Origin: CAYZIC01 sp964478335
Lineage (GTDB): Bacteria; Verrucomicrobiota; Kiritimatiellia; RFP12; DVOR01
Reading direction: 5' to 3'
Assembly: GCA_964478335.1 (NCBI GenBank)
Contig: CAYZIC010000040.1
Span: 1-19,307, forward strand
DNA: 19,307 nucleotides
Part shown: piece after piece, positions 1 to 6,754 of the stretch
Layout of the letters: each line of letters begins with the position of its first letter
Position numbering within the stretch: position 1 is the stretch's first letter
Made by a program: the position numbers and the translations under genes
The notes under the pieces: model-generated
Told to the model about the DNA's origin: nothing
What the model saw: only the letters and a program-made list of their open reading frames with translations
Database searches by the model: none

Positions 1-55
1 GGGGGCTCTGTGGGGCCACGTGGGGGGGATGACTCTCAAACCGAGGGGCTGGGAC

Positions 56-107
56 CTTGTCTCGCGTCTTTATCCAAGACGTTGGCGCGAGACCAAGACC
101 TCTTTTT
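56..107 (+). terminator. Probable rho-independent terminator of a gene upstream of the window
   Basis: Bases 56-66 pair with 86-97 (GTCTCGCG with CGCGAGAC, extended by CTT/AAG across one bulged base). The right arm is followed by TCTTTTT at 101-107. A small internal GTCTT/AAGAC pair may also form in the loop. This is the layout of an intrinsic terminator, so transcription probably enters from the left and stops here. The upstream gene is not in the window. Confidence 0.55.
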
Positions 108-160
108 ACCCTTTCTGATCGTACAGGAGTCTTTTATTTGCAGTTTTAGGGGCTTTATCC

Positions 161-189
161 TTGCTTTTGGTCGTCTGGGGTGGTATGAT
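161..189 (+). promoter_or_regulatory. Candidate sigma-70-type promoter for the HARE-HTH/Mrr gene
   Basis: TTGCTT (161-166) and TATGAT (184-189) are separated by exactly 17 bases. The pair lies downstream of the terminator at 56-107 and about 90 bases before the ATG at 279. The -10 is a good match and the -35 moderate. Read by eye only. Confidence 0.4.
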
Positions 190-278
190 TGTTTCACTTT
201 TTTGAGGGGGTCTCGTTTTGATCGGCGATCAAATGGACTTCTTATTACTTAAAAACCTAACGAAGATTGGGGGGCGTG

Positions 279-1508
279 ATGACAGAATCAAAGCAATTGG
301 ATGAATTGGTCAAGCTGGTTGATTTTAACCAAATGGGTATCTATACGCAGATGACTCCCGTAAGCTTGGCTTTTAGGGATGTCTATGTGGAGGTCAAGAA
401 TTGGGCCTCGCTTTGCTTGGGTATCATGCGTGAGCTCTATAAGCGCTACCCCGATGTGGTCGAGGCGATGCGTAAAAAGCGTGGGAGCATTCGCGTGGTG
501 CGAGGCCATGACACGGTTAAGATGATTAATCCAAAGCGGATCGCTGATGATCTCTATGTGGAGACCTGTTATGGGGCTGATGATTTGGTTGCGCGTATGC
601 GTGAGGCTTTGGTCGCCTGTCAAATTGATCTTGGTGAGGTCTTGATCCGCTATTGTCTCGCTAAGGATCGAGCTGCGGTTATCGCATTGCTCAAAGGGGA
701 TGGCGAGGCTGATGTGAGTCTCCCTGGCACACCACCCTGCATGGGCTCTACGGGGGGCGTGCGGGATCGCTTTGGGGAGGACTGGCTCGCCGCCGCTGGG
801 CAAATTTTGCGAGAAACGGGTCGGCCAATGCATTGCCGCGAAATCTCTGATCGGGCCTTGGCCTCTGGTTTGCTCCAGCAAACAGTCTTACCTGCTGATG
901 TGCTGATGGGATCGATGCTCGAGCGGGCGGTTTCGCGCGCGGAGACTTTGGGAGAGCTGGCGAGGTTTGAGCGACTCTCTCCGGGGATCTTTGCCTTGGT
1001 TGATGTGCAGCAGGAAATCTTTGACCAGGTCGCTGACCATAATCAACGGGTCCGGGTGGCTCTTAAAGAGTGGTTACACTTGGCCGATGAGGGCGAATTC
1101 ATCGCGACCATCACGCGGCTTGTTGTCGCAATGGGCATCGACCCCGAGGCGGTGACGATGCGTGAGCATGGCACCTTGTCAATCGCTGGTCGATTTCACG
1201 TCGGCACGGTCGTATGCTCTCGGGTGACGCTCTGGGTTAAGCGATGGAAGCAGCCGGTCTCTGTGGCTCGCCTCCGAGAAATCCGTGGCGTGGTGGGCGC
1301 TGATGAAAGAGCCTTTATCATCTCGACGGGCTCGATTTGCCAAGGTGCTCGTGATGATGCGTCGGCCCTTGGGGCGACTCCTGTCGCTCTCATCGATGGC
1401 GATGAGCTTGTGGACCTCTTGATCGCTCACAAAATTGGGGTCGTGCGTCAAGATTGCGTGACAGTCTTGGGGGTGCCTAAGCTGGTAACTCTTGAGACGA
1501 AAATCTAG
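279..1508 (+). CDS. HARE-HTH / Mrr-type (restriction endonuclease-fold) protein, catalytic acids missing
   Basis: A 409-residue protein. ATG at 279 is preferred over the in-frame TTG at 267 because a G-rich ribosome-binding stretch (GGGGGG, 269-274) sits just upstream. Residues about 166-240 read as a HARE-HTH winged helix (ILRETGRPMHCREISDRAL to LSPGIFALV), a domain family linked to DNA modification and restriction. Residues about 272-388 follow the Mrr catalytic domain: FIATITRLVVAMGI, WVKRWKQPV, AFIISTGSI, ALIDGDELVDLLIAHKIGV. In active members the core is GDGGID followed by (Q/E)xK. Here the Asp position appears to be Ala303 and the Gln/Glu position Trp319; only Lys321 remains. A non-cutting DNA-binding or regulatory role is therefore inferred. 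Residues 1-140 are not recognised; the stretch around LYVETCYGADDLV resembles N-terminal regions of other HARE/Mrr proteins. The gene stands alone between terminators, with no methyltransferase beside it. Confidence 0.75.
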   Translation: MTESKQLDELVKLVDFNQMGIYTQMTPVSLAFRDVYVEVKNWASLCLGIMRELYKRYPDVVEAMRKKRGSIRVVRGHDTVKMINPKRIADDLYVETCYGADDLVARMREALVACQIDLGEVLIRYCLAKDRAAVIALLKGDGEADVSLPGTPPCMGSTGGVRDRFGEDWLAAAGQILRETGRPMHCREISDRALASGLLQQTVLPADVLMGSMLERAVSRAETLGELARFERLSPGIFALVDVQQEIFDQVADHNQRVRVALKEWLHLADEGEFIATITRLVVAMGIDPEAVTMREHGTLSIAGRFHVGTVVCSRVTLWVKRWKQPVSVARLREIRGVVGADERAFIISTGSICQGARDDASALGATPVALIDGDELVDLLIAHKIGVVRQDCVTVLGVPKLVTLETKI

Positions 1509-1712
1509 CTCTCTGCGCGCGTGAATGGTGTGAATCACTCGCTCTCTTAAAGGAGCATATGCCCAAGATCGAGGATGGCATCGCGCAACGATGACAACCA
1601 TTGGTCGTCTGAGGATGCTTAGCTGCATGAGCTTTGCTTGTTTACGAGCCGCCCTAGCCTGTGCTCGCATTTCACATTTTACATTCCAGAGGCTCCGCCG
1701 CTCACATTCTAG

Positions 1713-1752
1713 AAAAATCCCAGTTGGGCACTTGTTACAAGCTAGGATTTTT
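1713..1752 (+). terminator. Rho-independent terminator after the HARE-HTH/Mrr gene
   Basis: AAAAATCC (1713-1720) pairs with GGATTTTT (1745-1752). The stem continues as AG/CT past a single C/A mismatch, and CTTGT/ACAAG adds an inner pair near the tip. The A-tract and T-tract flanks are the same design as the terminator after dinB. It lies about 205 bases after the stop codon, so the 3' untranslated region would be long. Confidence 0.55.
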
Positions 1753-1896
1753 GGGGATTAAATGGTAGGGGGGCATTTGAGCGGCTCTAAGGTCAGACCT
1801 TTATACGTCTGCTGGTCTTTTCGAGTGCGGTGGCTAGTATTGCAGGTTTCACAGCCCTTTTAGACCTCTTTTATGCCTCTTTGGGTGGCTTTGGAC

Positions 1897-1925
1897 TTGA
1901 TTTTTACATCCTGAATTGCTATACT
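1897..1925 (+). promoter_or_regulatory. Candidate sigma-70-type promoter for the kinase/response-regulator operon
   Basis: TTGATT (1897-1902) and TATACT (1920-1925) are 17 bases apart. This is about 75 bases before the histidine kinase ATG at 2000 and is the best -35/-10 pair in the gap. The transcript leader would include the orphan Shine-Dalgarno at 1939-1945. Confidence 0.45.
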
Positions 1926-1999
1926 GGTTTTGTCTTTTAAAGGAGTGGTATTGACTGGGGGTACACTTGGTCGTTAAATAGGTAGGATCTATTTGAGAT

Positions 2000-3157
2000 A
2001 TGGCAACTGGTTTTTTTGATCGCATGGCCTCGAGGCTGGATAAGCTTGACGCCGAATCGCTCCAAGCGCAGATTCGGCATTTGGGCAAAGAGCGTATCTT
2101 CTTTGAGTCTGTATTTCAGGCTCTGCAAGAGGGTGTGATGGTGATTGATGGTGCTGGGTGTCTCTCGTATGCCAATCATGCCGCAGAGCTTTTGGTTGGA
2201 TTCTCTTACGAGCAGCTCAAAGGGAAGTCGATTGGACGTTTCCTTAAGGACTGGGATTGGGAGGAGCTCGTCGGCCAGGATAGCTTTGGAGATTGGGCGC
2301 GCACTGAGTCGCGGACGATTGAGATTGCCTATCCCGAGCGGCGCATTCTCTCCTTTTATGCGATGCCGATGCCAGCTGGGGTGGGCGATGTGATTTTGAT
2401 ATTGCGCGATATTACGCAAGCGCGCAGCCAAGAGGCGACGACCATCGAGAGTGAGCGGCTGAGTGCGCTGACGACATTGGCGGCAAGTGTCGCCCATGAA
2501 ATCGGCAACCCTCTCAATGCTCTGACGATCCATTTGCAGCTCTTAGAGCGCGAACTCACCGAGGTCGCAGATGAGGCTTTGCGGCAGGATTTGCAGGAGC
2601 TCACACAGGTCGCGAGTGATGAAATTAACCGGGTCGATGCGATTATTCGGCAATTCTTGCGGGCTATTCGCCCGCTCAATCCCGTGCTTGAACGTGGCGA
2701 TTTGGCGCAGCCGCTGGCTGATGCGCTGCGGGTTTTGACGCCTGAGCTTAAAAATCACCAGATTGCGGTTTCAGCCCAGGTCGATGAGGCGCTCCCGATG
2801 GTCATGATCGATCCTAAGATGATGGAGCAGGTCTTCTTTAATATCATTAAAAATGCCATGGAGGCTGTCAAAGATGGCGGGCGCATTGGTGTGAAATTCT
2901 TTGCTGATGACAAATGGGTCAATGTGTCGATCTTGGATGATGGCGAGGGGATTGTGCCTGAGAGACTCGCTCAGATCTTTAAGCCCTATGTGACCTCTAA
3001 GACGACGGGCAATGGATTGGGCCTCATGATTGTGCAAAAGATCGTCCAGGAGCATGGCGGCGCAATCGAGACGGCTAGCAGCAAAGGCGAGGGGACGTGC
3101 TTCACGATTCGTATTCCCCGCGCCGAAAGACGCATTAGGATGTTGAGCCATGACTAA
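2000..3157 (+). CDS. Cytoplasmic PAS-domain sensor histidine kinase (NtrB/AtoS type)
   Basis: 385 residues, ATG start with AGGA about 10 bases upstream. No transmembrane segment or signal peptide is visible, so it should sense a cytoplasmic cue. Residues about 30-145 form a PAS domain (VFQALQEGVMVIDGAGCLSYAN), which also contains the usual DITQ end motif. The dimerisation/phosphoacceptor motif is SVAHEIGNPLNAL, with His166 as the expected phosphorylation site. The ATPase domain has the N box (NIIKNAMEAV, Asn285), the G1 box DDGEG (313-317), an F box (IFKPYVTSK) and G2 GNGLGL. All catalytic motifs are intact. It overlaps the sigma-54 response regulator gene by 8 bases, the normal arrangement of a cognate pair. 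The signal is not known. Confidence 0.93.
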   Translation: MATGFFDRMASRLDKLDAESLQAQIRHLGKERIFFESVFQALQEGVMVIDGAGCLSYANHAAELLVGFSYEQLKGKSIGRFLKDWDWEELVGQDSFGDWARTESRTIEIAYPERRILSFYAMPMPAGVGDVILILRDITQARSQEATTIESERLSALTTLAASVAHEIGNPLNALTIHLQLLERELTEVADEALRQDLQELTQVASDEINRVDAIIRQFLRAIRPLNPVLERGDLAQPLADALRVLTPELKNHQIAVSAQVDEALPMVMIDPKMMEQVFFNIIKNAMEAVKDGGRIGVKFFADDKWVNVSILDDGEGIVPERLAQIFKPYVTSKTTGNGLGLMIVQKIVQEHGGAIETASSKGEGTCFTIRIPRAERRIRMLSHD

Positions 3158-4565
3158 AGCCAAACCGACAATCTTGGTCGTCGATGACGATAAAAATACG
3201 CGTGATGGCATTGCTCGTGCGATGAGACGGGCGTATCAGGTGCTTTTGGCGGCCGATGCTGATGATGCGATTGAGAGCTTACAAGCGGAGTCGGTTGACC
3301 TCGTCCTCTCGGATATGCGGATGCCTGGGCGAGACGGCTTGTCGCTTTTGAGAGAGATTAGAGAGCGCTTCCCGCGCGTGCCTGTTGTCCTCCTGACGGC
3401 TTATGGGTCGATCGAGACGGCGGTGGAGTCGATGCGCGATGGCGCGGTTAATTTCCTTACCAAGCCCATCCGCCTCGATAACCTCGAGCAGATTATTCGC
3501 GAGACGCTCGTACAAAGTGCACAACCGCAACCCGAGTCCTCGCAAGAGGATGGATCAAAAGTCTCAGCTTGCCAAATTGAGCACGGTGAGACACTTGGCA
3601 TGATTGGCCAGTCACCCGCTATGGAGCAGGTCTACCAGCTCATTCGTCAAGCGGCCCCCAGCCATGCGTCGATTTTAATCCAAGGCCCCAGTGGTACGGG
3701 TAAGGAATTGGTCGCTCGCGCGATCCATCAAGCCAGCACACGAGCCAAGGGTCCCTTTGTGGCGGTGCACTGCGCGGCACTCTCTGAGTCGCTCTTGGAG
3801 AGTGAGCTCTTTGGCCACGAAAAGGGCGCCTTTACTGGCGCAATCGCGACAAAGGTCGGGCGCTTTGAGGCCGCTGCCGGCGGAACGCTCTTTCTTGACG
3901 AAGTCTCTGAGATCGACATGGCCACGCAGGTCAAGCTGTTGCGCGTCTTGGAAACCCGAACGATTGAGCGCGTTGGCGGCAGTGAATCGATCCCCGTTGA
4001 CATCCGCTTGGTCGCCGCGACCAATCGCGACCTCAAAGCGTGGGTCGCTGCGGGAAAGTTCCGCGAAGACCTCTATTTCCGCCTCAATGTCGTCGATATC
4101 AATTTGCCCCCACTCAGTGTGCGTCAGGGGGACATCCAACAACTGTGTGAACACTTCTTAACGGTTTTTGCTCAAGAAAACGGCAAGCCAATCTCAGCAA
4201 TCAGCCCCGATGCGCTGGCACGATTGATGGCTTATCCTTGGCCAGGCAATGTGCGTGAATTGCGCAATACGATTGAAAAAATGGTCGTCTTGGCGACGGG
4301 CAACGTACTCGACGTGGCCGATTTGCCCTTGGCGATTAGAGAACCTTTTGCCGCGACTTTGCCCCTTCATCAGCAAGAGCCCATCCCCGCAGCGCAAGCA
4401 CTTGTGGTGCCAGTCGTTGCGCCAGAGAGCGAGCTCGAAACCATTTTGCGGGCGATTGAGCAGGCTCGTGGCAATAAGAGCCTCGCTGCGCAAAGACTCG
4501 GTATGAGTCGACGCACCCTCTATCGCCGACTAGATGAATTATCCCACCCCAATCAGGAGGTCTAA
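3150..4565 (+). CDS. Sigma-54-dependent response regulator (NtrC/AtoC family)
   Basis: 471 residues with the full NtrC architecture. Residues 5-120 are the receiver: acidic pocket VDDD (11-14), phosphoacceptor Asp55 in LVLSDMRMPG and Lys105 in FLTKP. The AAA+ sigma-54 interaction domain starts near 150: Walker A GPSGTGKE (179-186), the sigma-54-contacting GAFTGA loop (226-231), Walker B GGTLFLDE (244-251) and the arginine-bearing FREDLYFRLNV. A Fis-type helix-turn-helix closes the protein (NKSLAAQRLGMSRRTLYRR, about 442-460). The intact GAFTGA loop means it should activate RNA polymerase carrying sigma-54 when phosphorylated by the upstream kinase. Its targets are unknown: I found no clear -24/-12 promoter (TGGCAC-N5-TTGC) in the window. 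Confidence 0.95.
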   Translation: MTKAKPTILVVDDDKNTRDGIARAMRRAYQVLLAADADDAIESLQAESVDLVLSDMRMPGRDGLSLLREIRERFPRVPVVLLTAYGSIETAVESMRDGAVNFLTKPIRLDNLEQIIRETLVQSAQPQPESSQEDGSKVSACQIEHGETLGMIGQSPAMEQVYQLIRQAAPSHASILIQGPSGTGKELVARAIHQASTRAKGPFVAVHCAALSESLLESELFGHEKGAFTGAIATKVGRFEAAAGGTLFLDEVSEIDMATQVKLLRVLETRTIERVGGSESIPVDIRLVAATNRDLKAWVAAGKFREDLYFRLNVVDINLPPLSVRQGDIQQLCEHFLTVFAQENGKPISAISPDALARLMAYPWPGNVRELRNTIEKMVVLATGNVLDVADLPLAIREPFAATLPLHQQEPIPAAQALVVPVVAPESELETILRAIEQARGNKSLAAQRLGMSRRTLYRRLDELSHPNQEV

Positions 4566-4567
4566 TC

Positions 4568-5818
4568 ATGAAGCACATCATACTCCTCTGTCTCAATCTC
4601 TTTACCGCCGTCCTCGCTTGGGCGGCCGAGTGGATCGTTTGCCCCAAATGTGGGCGTGATCTAGATACCCAAGTGCCTGGATGTATTTGTGGCTATCAGC
4701 AGCCAGTTAAGGTCGTCGTGCATCAGAAAGCGCCAGTCGTGACAACGCAATCCACCCCTCGACAGGCGATGTTGGAGGCCGTTAAGACGCTCTACGCCAC
4801 GCATAAAGAGGCCGTACAGGATTTTGAGAAAGCTCAAAAAGAGGATAATGTCGATAGTTTGAGCCCAGCATTGTATCTAGATCTCCTGCTTAATTGGAAA
4901 GCGATGCTGGCTTTGCAAAGTGTCTTTCAGATCAAAGGCGACCTCGAGATCCCAGATCTAGAGAAACGCATCACATTTGCTGAGCGTAAGGTTGACAATC
5001 GGGGCAAGCTACGCTGCCCCAAGTGTAAGGGTAAAGGGCACTTCCAGGTACCGGTGCTCGGCGGCGAACGCATCAAGATACCGGTGCTCGGCGGCGAACG
5101 CATCAAGATTTGCGAAATGTGTTGGGGGAATAAGCGGCTTTACGGTTGGAGTATTGATCGAGATCGAGCTGCACGACTGAGGTCGAGGAATTCTTTGCTT
5201 GCTTCTTTGCGTGCATGTTTTTTCAATCTGTGTAAGAACCATAGCGTGCGAGTCAACTGGCTACAGATTGGCTTGGGTGCTTTGCCACGCGAAGTCCGAG
5301 AGCTGGAGCCTGATCTGTGGTGTGCCTACGCCAAAGCTAATCCAAAATGGTGTGAGAATTGTGCTGGCATGGGGTTTGTGGAGTGTGATGCTTGTGAGCG
5401 TGGCGGTGTCGAGTGTACCCTATGCGCTAAGGTGGCTCGCCAGAGGGAGAAGGAAATTCGTGATATGCACCGAGCTGCCTCAAAGCGCCCGACTCGAGTA
5501 CGAAAGTTTATTGAAAAAACTAAGCCGATGCTTGAGGCTACTGAGTTGTGTCCGGATTGTGGAGGGGATCCAGGCGATGAAAGTGCGTTGAAGAAATGCC
5601 CCAAATGCCATGGCCGTACGTATGCCACATGTGAGACGTGCACGGGTACTGGCCTGGCTAAGATTTGCCGCACCTGTCGTGGAGAGGGATTGCTTACCTG
5701 CCGCCGCTGCAAGGGCACTGGCGAAAGACACCGTGGCAAAAAGGTCGAGAAGTGTGACACGTGTGCTGGGCATGGCCGAGTCATTTGTAAAAAATGTGGA
5801 GGGGAGATGCGCATCTAA
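4568..5818 (+). CDS. Exported cysteine-rich protein with DnaJ-type CxxCxGxG zinc-finger repeats, no J domain
   Basis: 416 residues. A consensus AGGAGG (4555-4560) lies 7 bases before the ATG, inside the end of the response regulator gene. The N-terminus reads as a signal peptide (hydrophobic 4-19, likely cleavage after AWA), so the protein is probably exported; the Cys at 8 is not in a clear lipobox. CxxC pairs occur at 25/28, 150/153, 182/185, 262/265, 273/276, 283/286, 328/331, 344/347, 355/358, 367/370, 378/381, 396/399 and 407/410. Many are in CxxCxGxG form (CETCTGTG, CRTCRGEG, CRRCKGTG, CDTCAGHG), as in the DnaJ zinc-binding domain. There is no HPD-bearing J domain, so a scaffold, thiol or protein-binding role is likelier than co-chaperone work. 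A 10-residue direct repeat (VLGGERIKIP) is inserted between two CxxC pairs. Exact function unknown. Confidence 0.8.
   Translation: MKHIILLCLNLFTAVLAWAAEWIVCPKCGRDLDTQVPGCICGYQQPVKVVVHQKAPVVTTQSTPRQAMLEAVKTLYATHKEAVQDFEKAQKEDNVDSLSPALYLDLLLNWKAMLALQSVFQIKGDLEIPDLEKRITFAERKVDNRGKLRCPKCKGKGHFQVPVLGGERIKIPVLGGERIKICEMCWGNKRLYGWSIDRDRAARLRSRNSLLASLRACFFNLCKNHSVRVNWLQIGLGALPREVRELEPDLWCAYAKANPKWCENCAGMGFVECDACERGGVECTLCAKVARQREKEIRDMHRAASKRPTRVRKFIEKTKPMLEATELCPDCGGDPGDESALKKCPKCHGRTYATCETCTGTGLAKICRTCRGEGLLTCRRCKGTGERHRGKKVEKCDTCAGHGRVICKKCGGEMRI
5049..5108 (+). repeat. Perfect in-frame tandem duplication, 2 x 30 bases
   Basis: Units 5049-5078 and 5079-5108 are identical base for base. Each encodes ten residues ending in VLGGERIKI, and the repeat sits between the CxxC pairs at residues 150/153 and 182/185. 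The lack of any third-position difference points to a recent duplication or to ongoing slippage. An assembly error is possible. Confidence 0.9.
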
Positions 5819-6723
5819 TGAGCTTGTGGCCGACATTAACAGATTTAGAGATTAAAGCGGAGCTAGGCAAAGGCGGCATGGCGACCGTCTATCTGGCCTA
5901 TTCCAAGACGTTGCAAAAGGATGTGGCCGTCAAGGTCTTGCATCCGGAGTATGCTGACCAGCAAAAGGATATCGCCGATTTTGCTTGCGAGGCGCGCATC
6001 GGCTCCTACTTTGACCATCCGAGCCTCTTGCACGTCTACGCCATTGAGCAGACGGATAAGCACTTTTGGTTTGTCATGGATTTTGTCCGTGGCTACACGC
6101 TCAATGACTGGCTCTTACGTAAGGGAAAGCTGCCAATTGAGGATGTGCTGACGCTCTTTTGGTCAGTCGCAGATGCCCTCAATTACGCCTGGCAAAACTT
6201 TCAGCTCGTCCACTGTGACCTCAAACCTGAGAATCTCATGGTTGACATTGATGGCGTGGTTAAAATTACCGACCTGGGTATTGCTCGATCATTCTTGACT
6301 CCGGCTGTCGAGTCGTTGCGTTCGCTAGATGATGATGATGTGCAGGGCACGCCCAACTACATGTCCCCAGAGCAACTCTGTGGCACTGAGTCGCTTGATT
6401 GCCGATCGGATATCTATTCTCTCGCGACGACGCTTTACCATTTGAGTACTGGCAGGCAGCTCTTTGAGATGACCGACAACCAAGCTATCGCACGCGCCCA
6501 TTTTGACCCGATTTATGGGCCAGATATTCGCTCAATTGACCCCGATGTCCCTATGGGATTGGCGATTATCCTTCACCGCATGCTGGCCAAAGACCCCAAT
6601 CAGCGCTATGGTGATTGGGAGGCACTTTTGCACGATCTCAATGCGGTCCTTGCTGACCAAGGGTTTGATGCGTTTTGCCTCGACCCGGGCGAGAGCTCGA
6701 TGATTTTTGATCCAAACTTGTAA
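5818..6723 (+). CDS. Soluble Hanks-type serine/threonine protein kinase (non-RD)
   Basis: 301 residues from ATG 5818, which overlaps the previous stop as TAATG; GGAGGGG (5798-5804) is the likely ribosome-binding site. The in-frame ATG at 5794 would add only eight residues encoded inside the upstream gene. Motifs in order: glycine loop GKGGMATVY (18-25), Lys39 in VAVKVL, Glu58 as the likely C-helix partner, catalytic loop HCDLKPENL (132-140, Asp134), magnesium-binding DLG (152-154), GTPNYMSPEQ (178-187) and DIYSLATTLYHL. The kinase should be active, but HRD is HCD, so the arginine that usually senses activation-loop phosphorylation is absent, and DFG is DLG. It is only a kinase domain: no membrane helix, PASTA, FHA or other sensor domain. 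Coupling to the two-component system and the zinc-finger protein is suggested by the operon. Confidence 0.9.
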   Translation: MSLWPTLTDLEIKAELGKGGMATVYLAYSKTLQKDVAVKVLHPEYADQQKDIADFACEARIGSYFDHPSLLHVYAIEQTDKHFWFVMDFVRGYTLNDWLLRKGKLPIEDVLTLFWSVADALNYAWQNFQLVHCDLKPENLMVDIDGVVKITDLGIARSFLTPAVESLRSLDDDDVQGTPNYMSPEQLCGTESLDCRSDIYSLATTLYHLSTGRQLFEMTDNQAIARAHFDPIYGPDIRSIDPDVPMGLAIILHRMLAKDPNQRYGDWEALLHDLNAVLADQGFDAFCLDPGESSMIFDPNL

Positions 6724-6754
6724 CTATTAACAACACTAAAAAGGAGCATGTAAT

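Larger units (their letters stand above)
1509..1999 (+). other. 491-base intergenic region: terminators, promoter, possible tiny leader ORFs
   Basis: No convincing gene lies here. It contains the terminator at 1713-1752, a second weak hairpin (CAGAC 1794-1798 with GTCTG 1807-1811, then CTTTT) and a promoter at 1897-1925. Two good Shine-Dalgarno sequences have no long ORF behind them. AAAGGAG at 1549-1555 precedes an 11-codon frame at 1559-1594. AAAGGAG at 1939-1945 precedes a GTG/TTG frame of 8-11 codons ending in TAA at 1975-1977. A 56-codon frame from 1591 runs through the terminator and looks accidental. Confidence 0.6.

Noticed and set aside
1..100. First bases resemble the 5' end of Escherichia coli 4.5S (SRP) RNA
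   Set aside because: The match is about 11 bases only; the conserved SRP core with its GGAAG-type loop is absent.
10..252. 80-codon open frame at the left end
   Set aside because: It runs through the terminator hairpin and the predicted promoter, is compositionally odd and matches no family I recognise.
288..881. Long antisense frame (197 codons) opposite the HARE-HTH/Mrr gene
   Set aside because: It is a shadow of a convincing gene on the other strand, with no motif or ribosome-binding site.
1179..1670. 163-codon antisense frame running into the intergenic gap
   Set aside because: It mostly overlaps the real gene and its peptide shows no recognisable domain.
1591..1761. 56-codon + strand frame in the intergenic gap
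   Set aside because: It has no Shine-Dalgarno and reads through the terminator stem at 1713-1752.
1937..2533. 198-codon antisense frame opposite the histidine kinase gene
   Set aside because: The + strand has intact kinase motifs; this frame is a codon-bias shadow.
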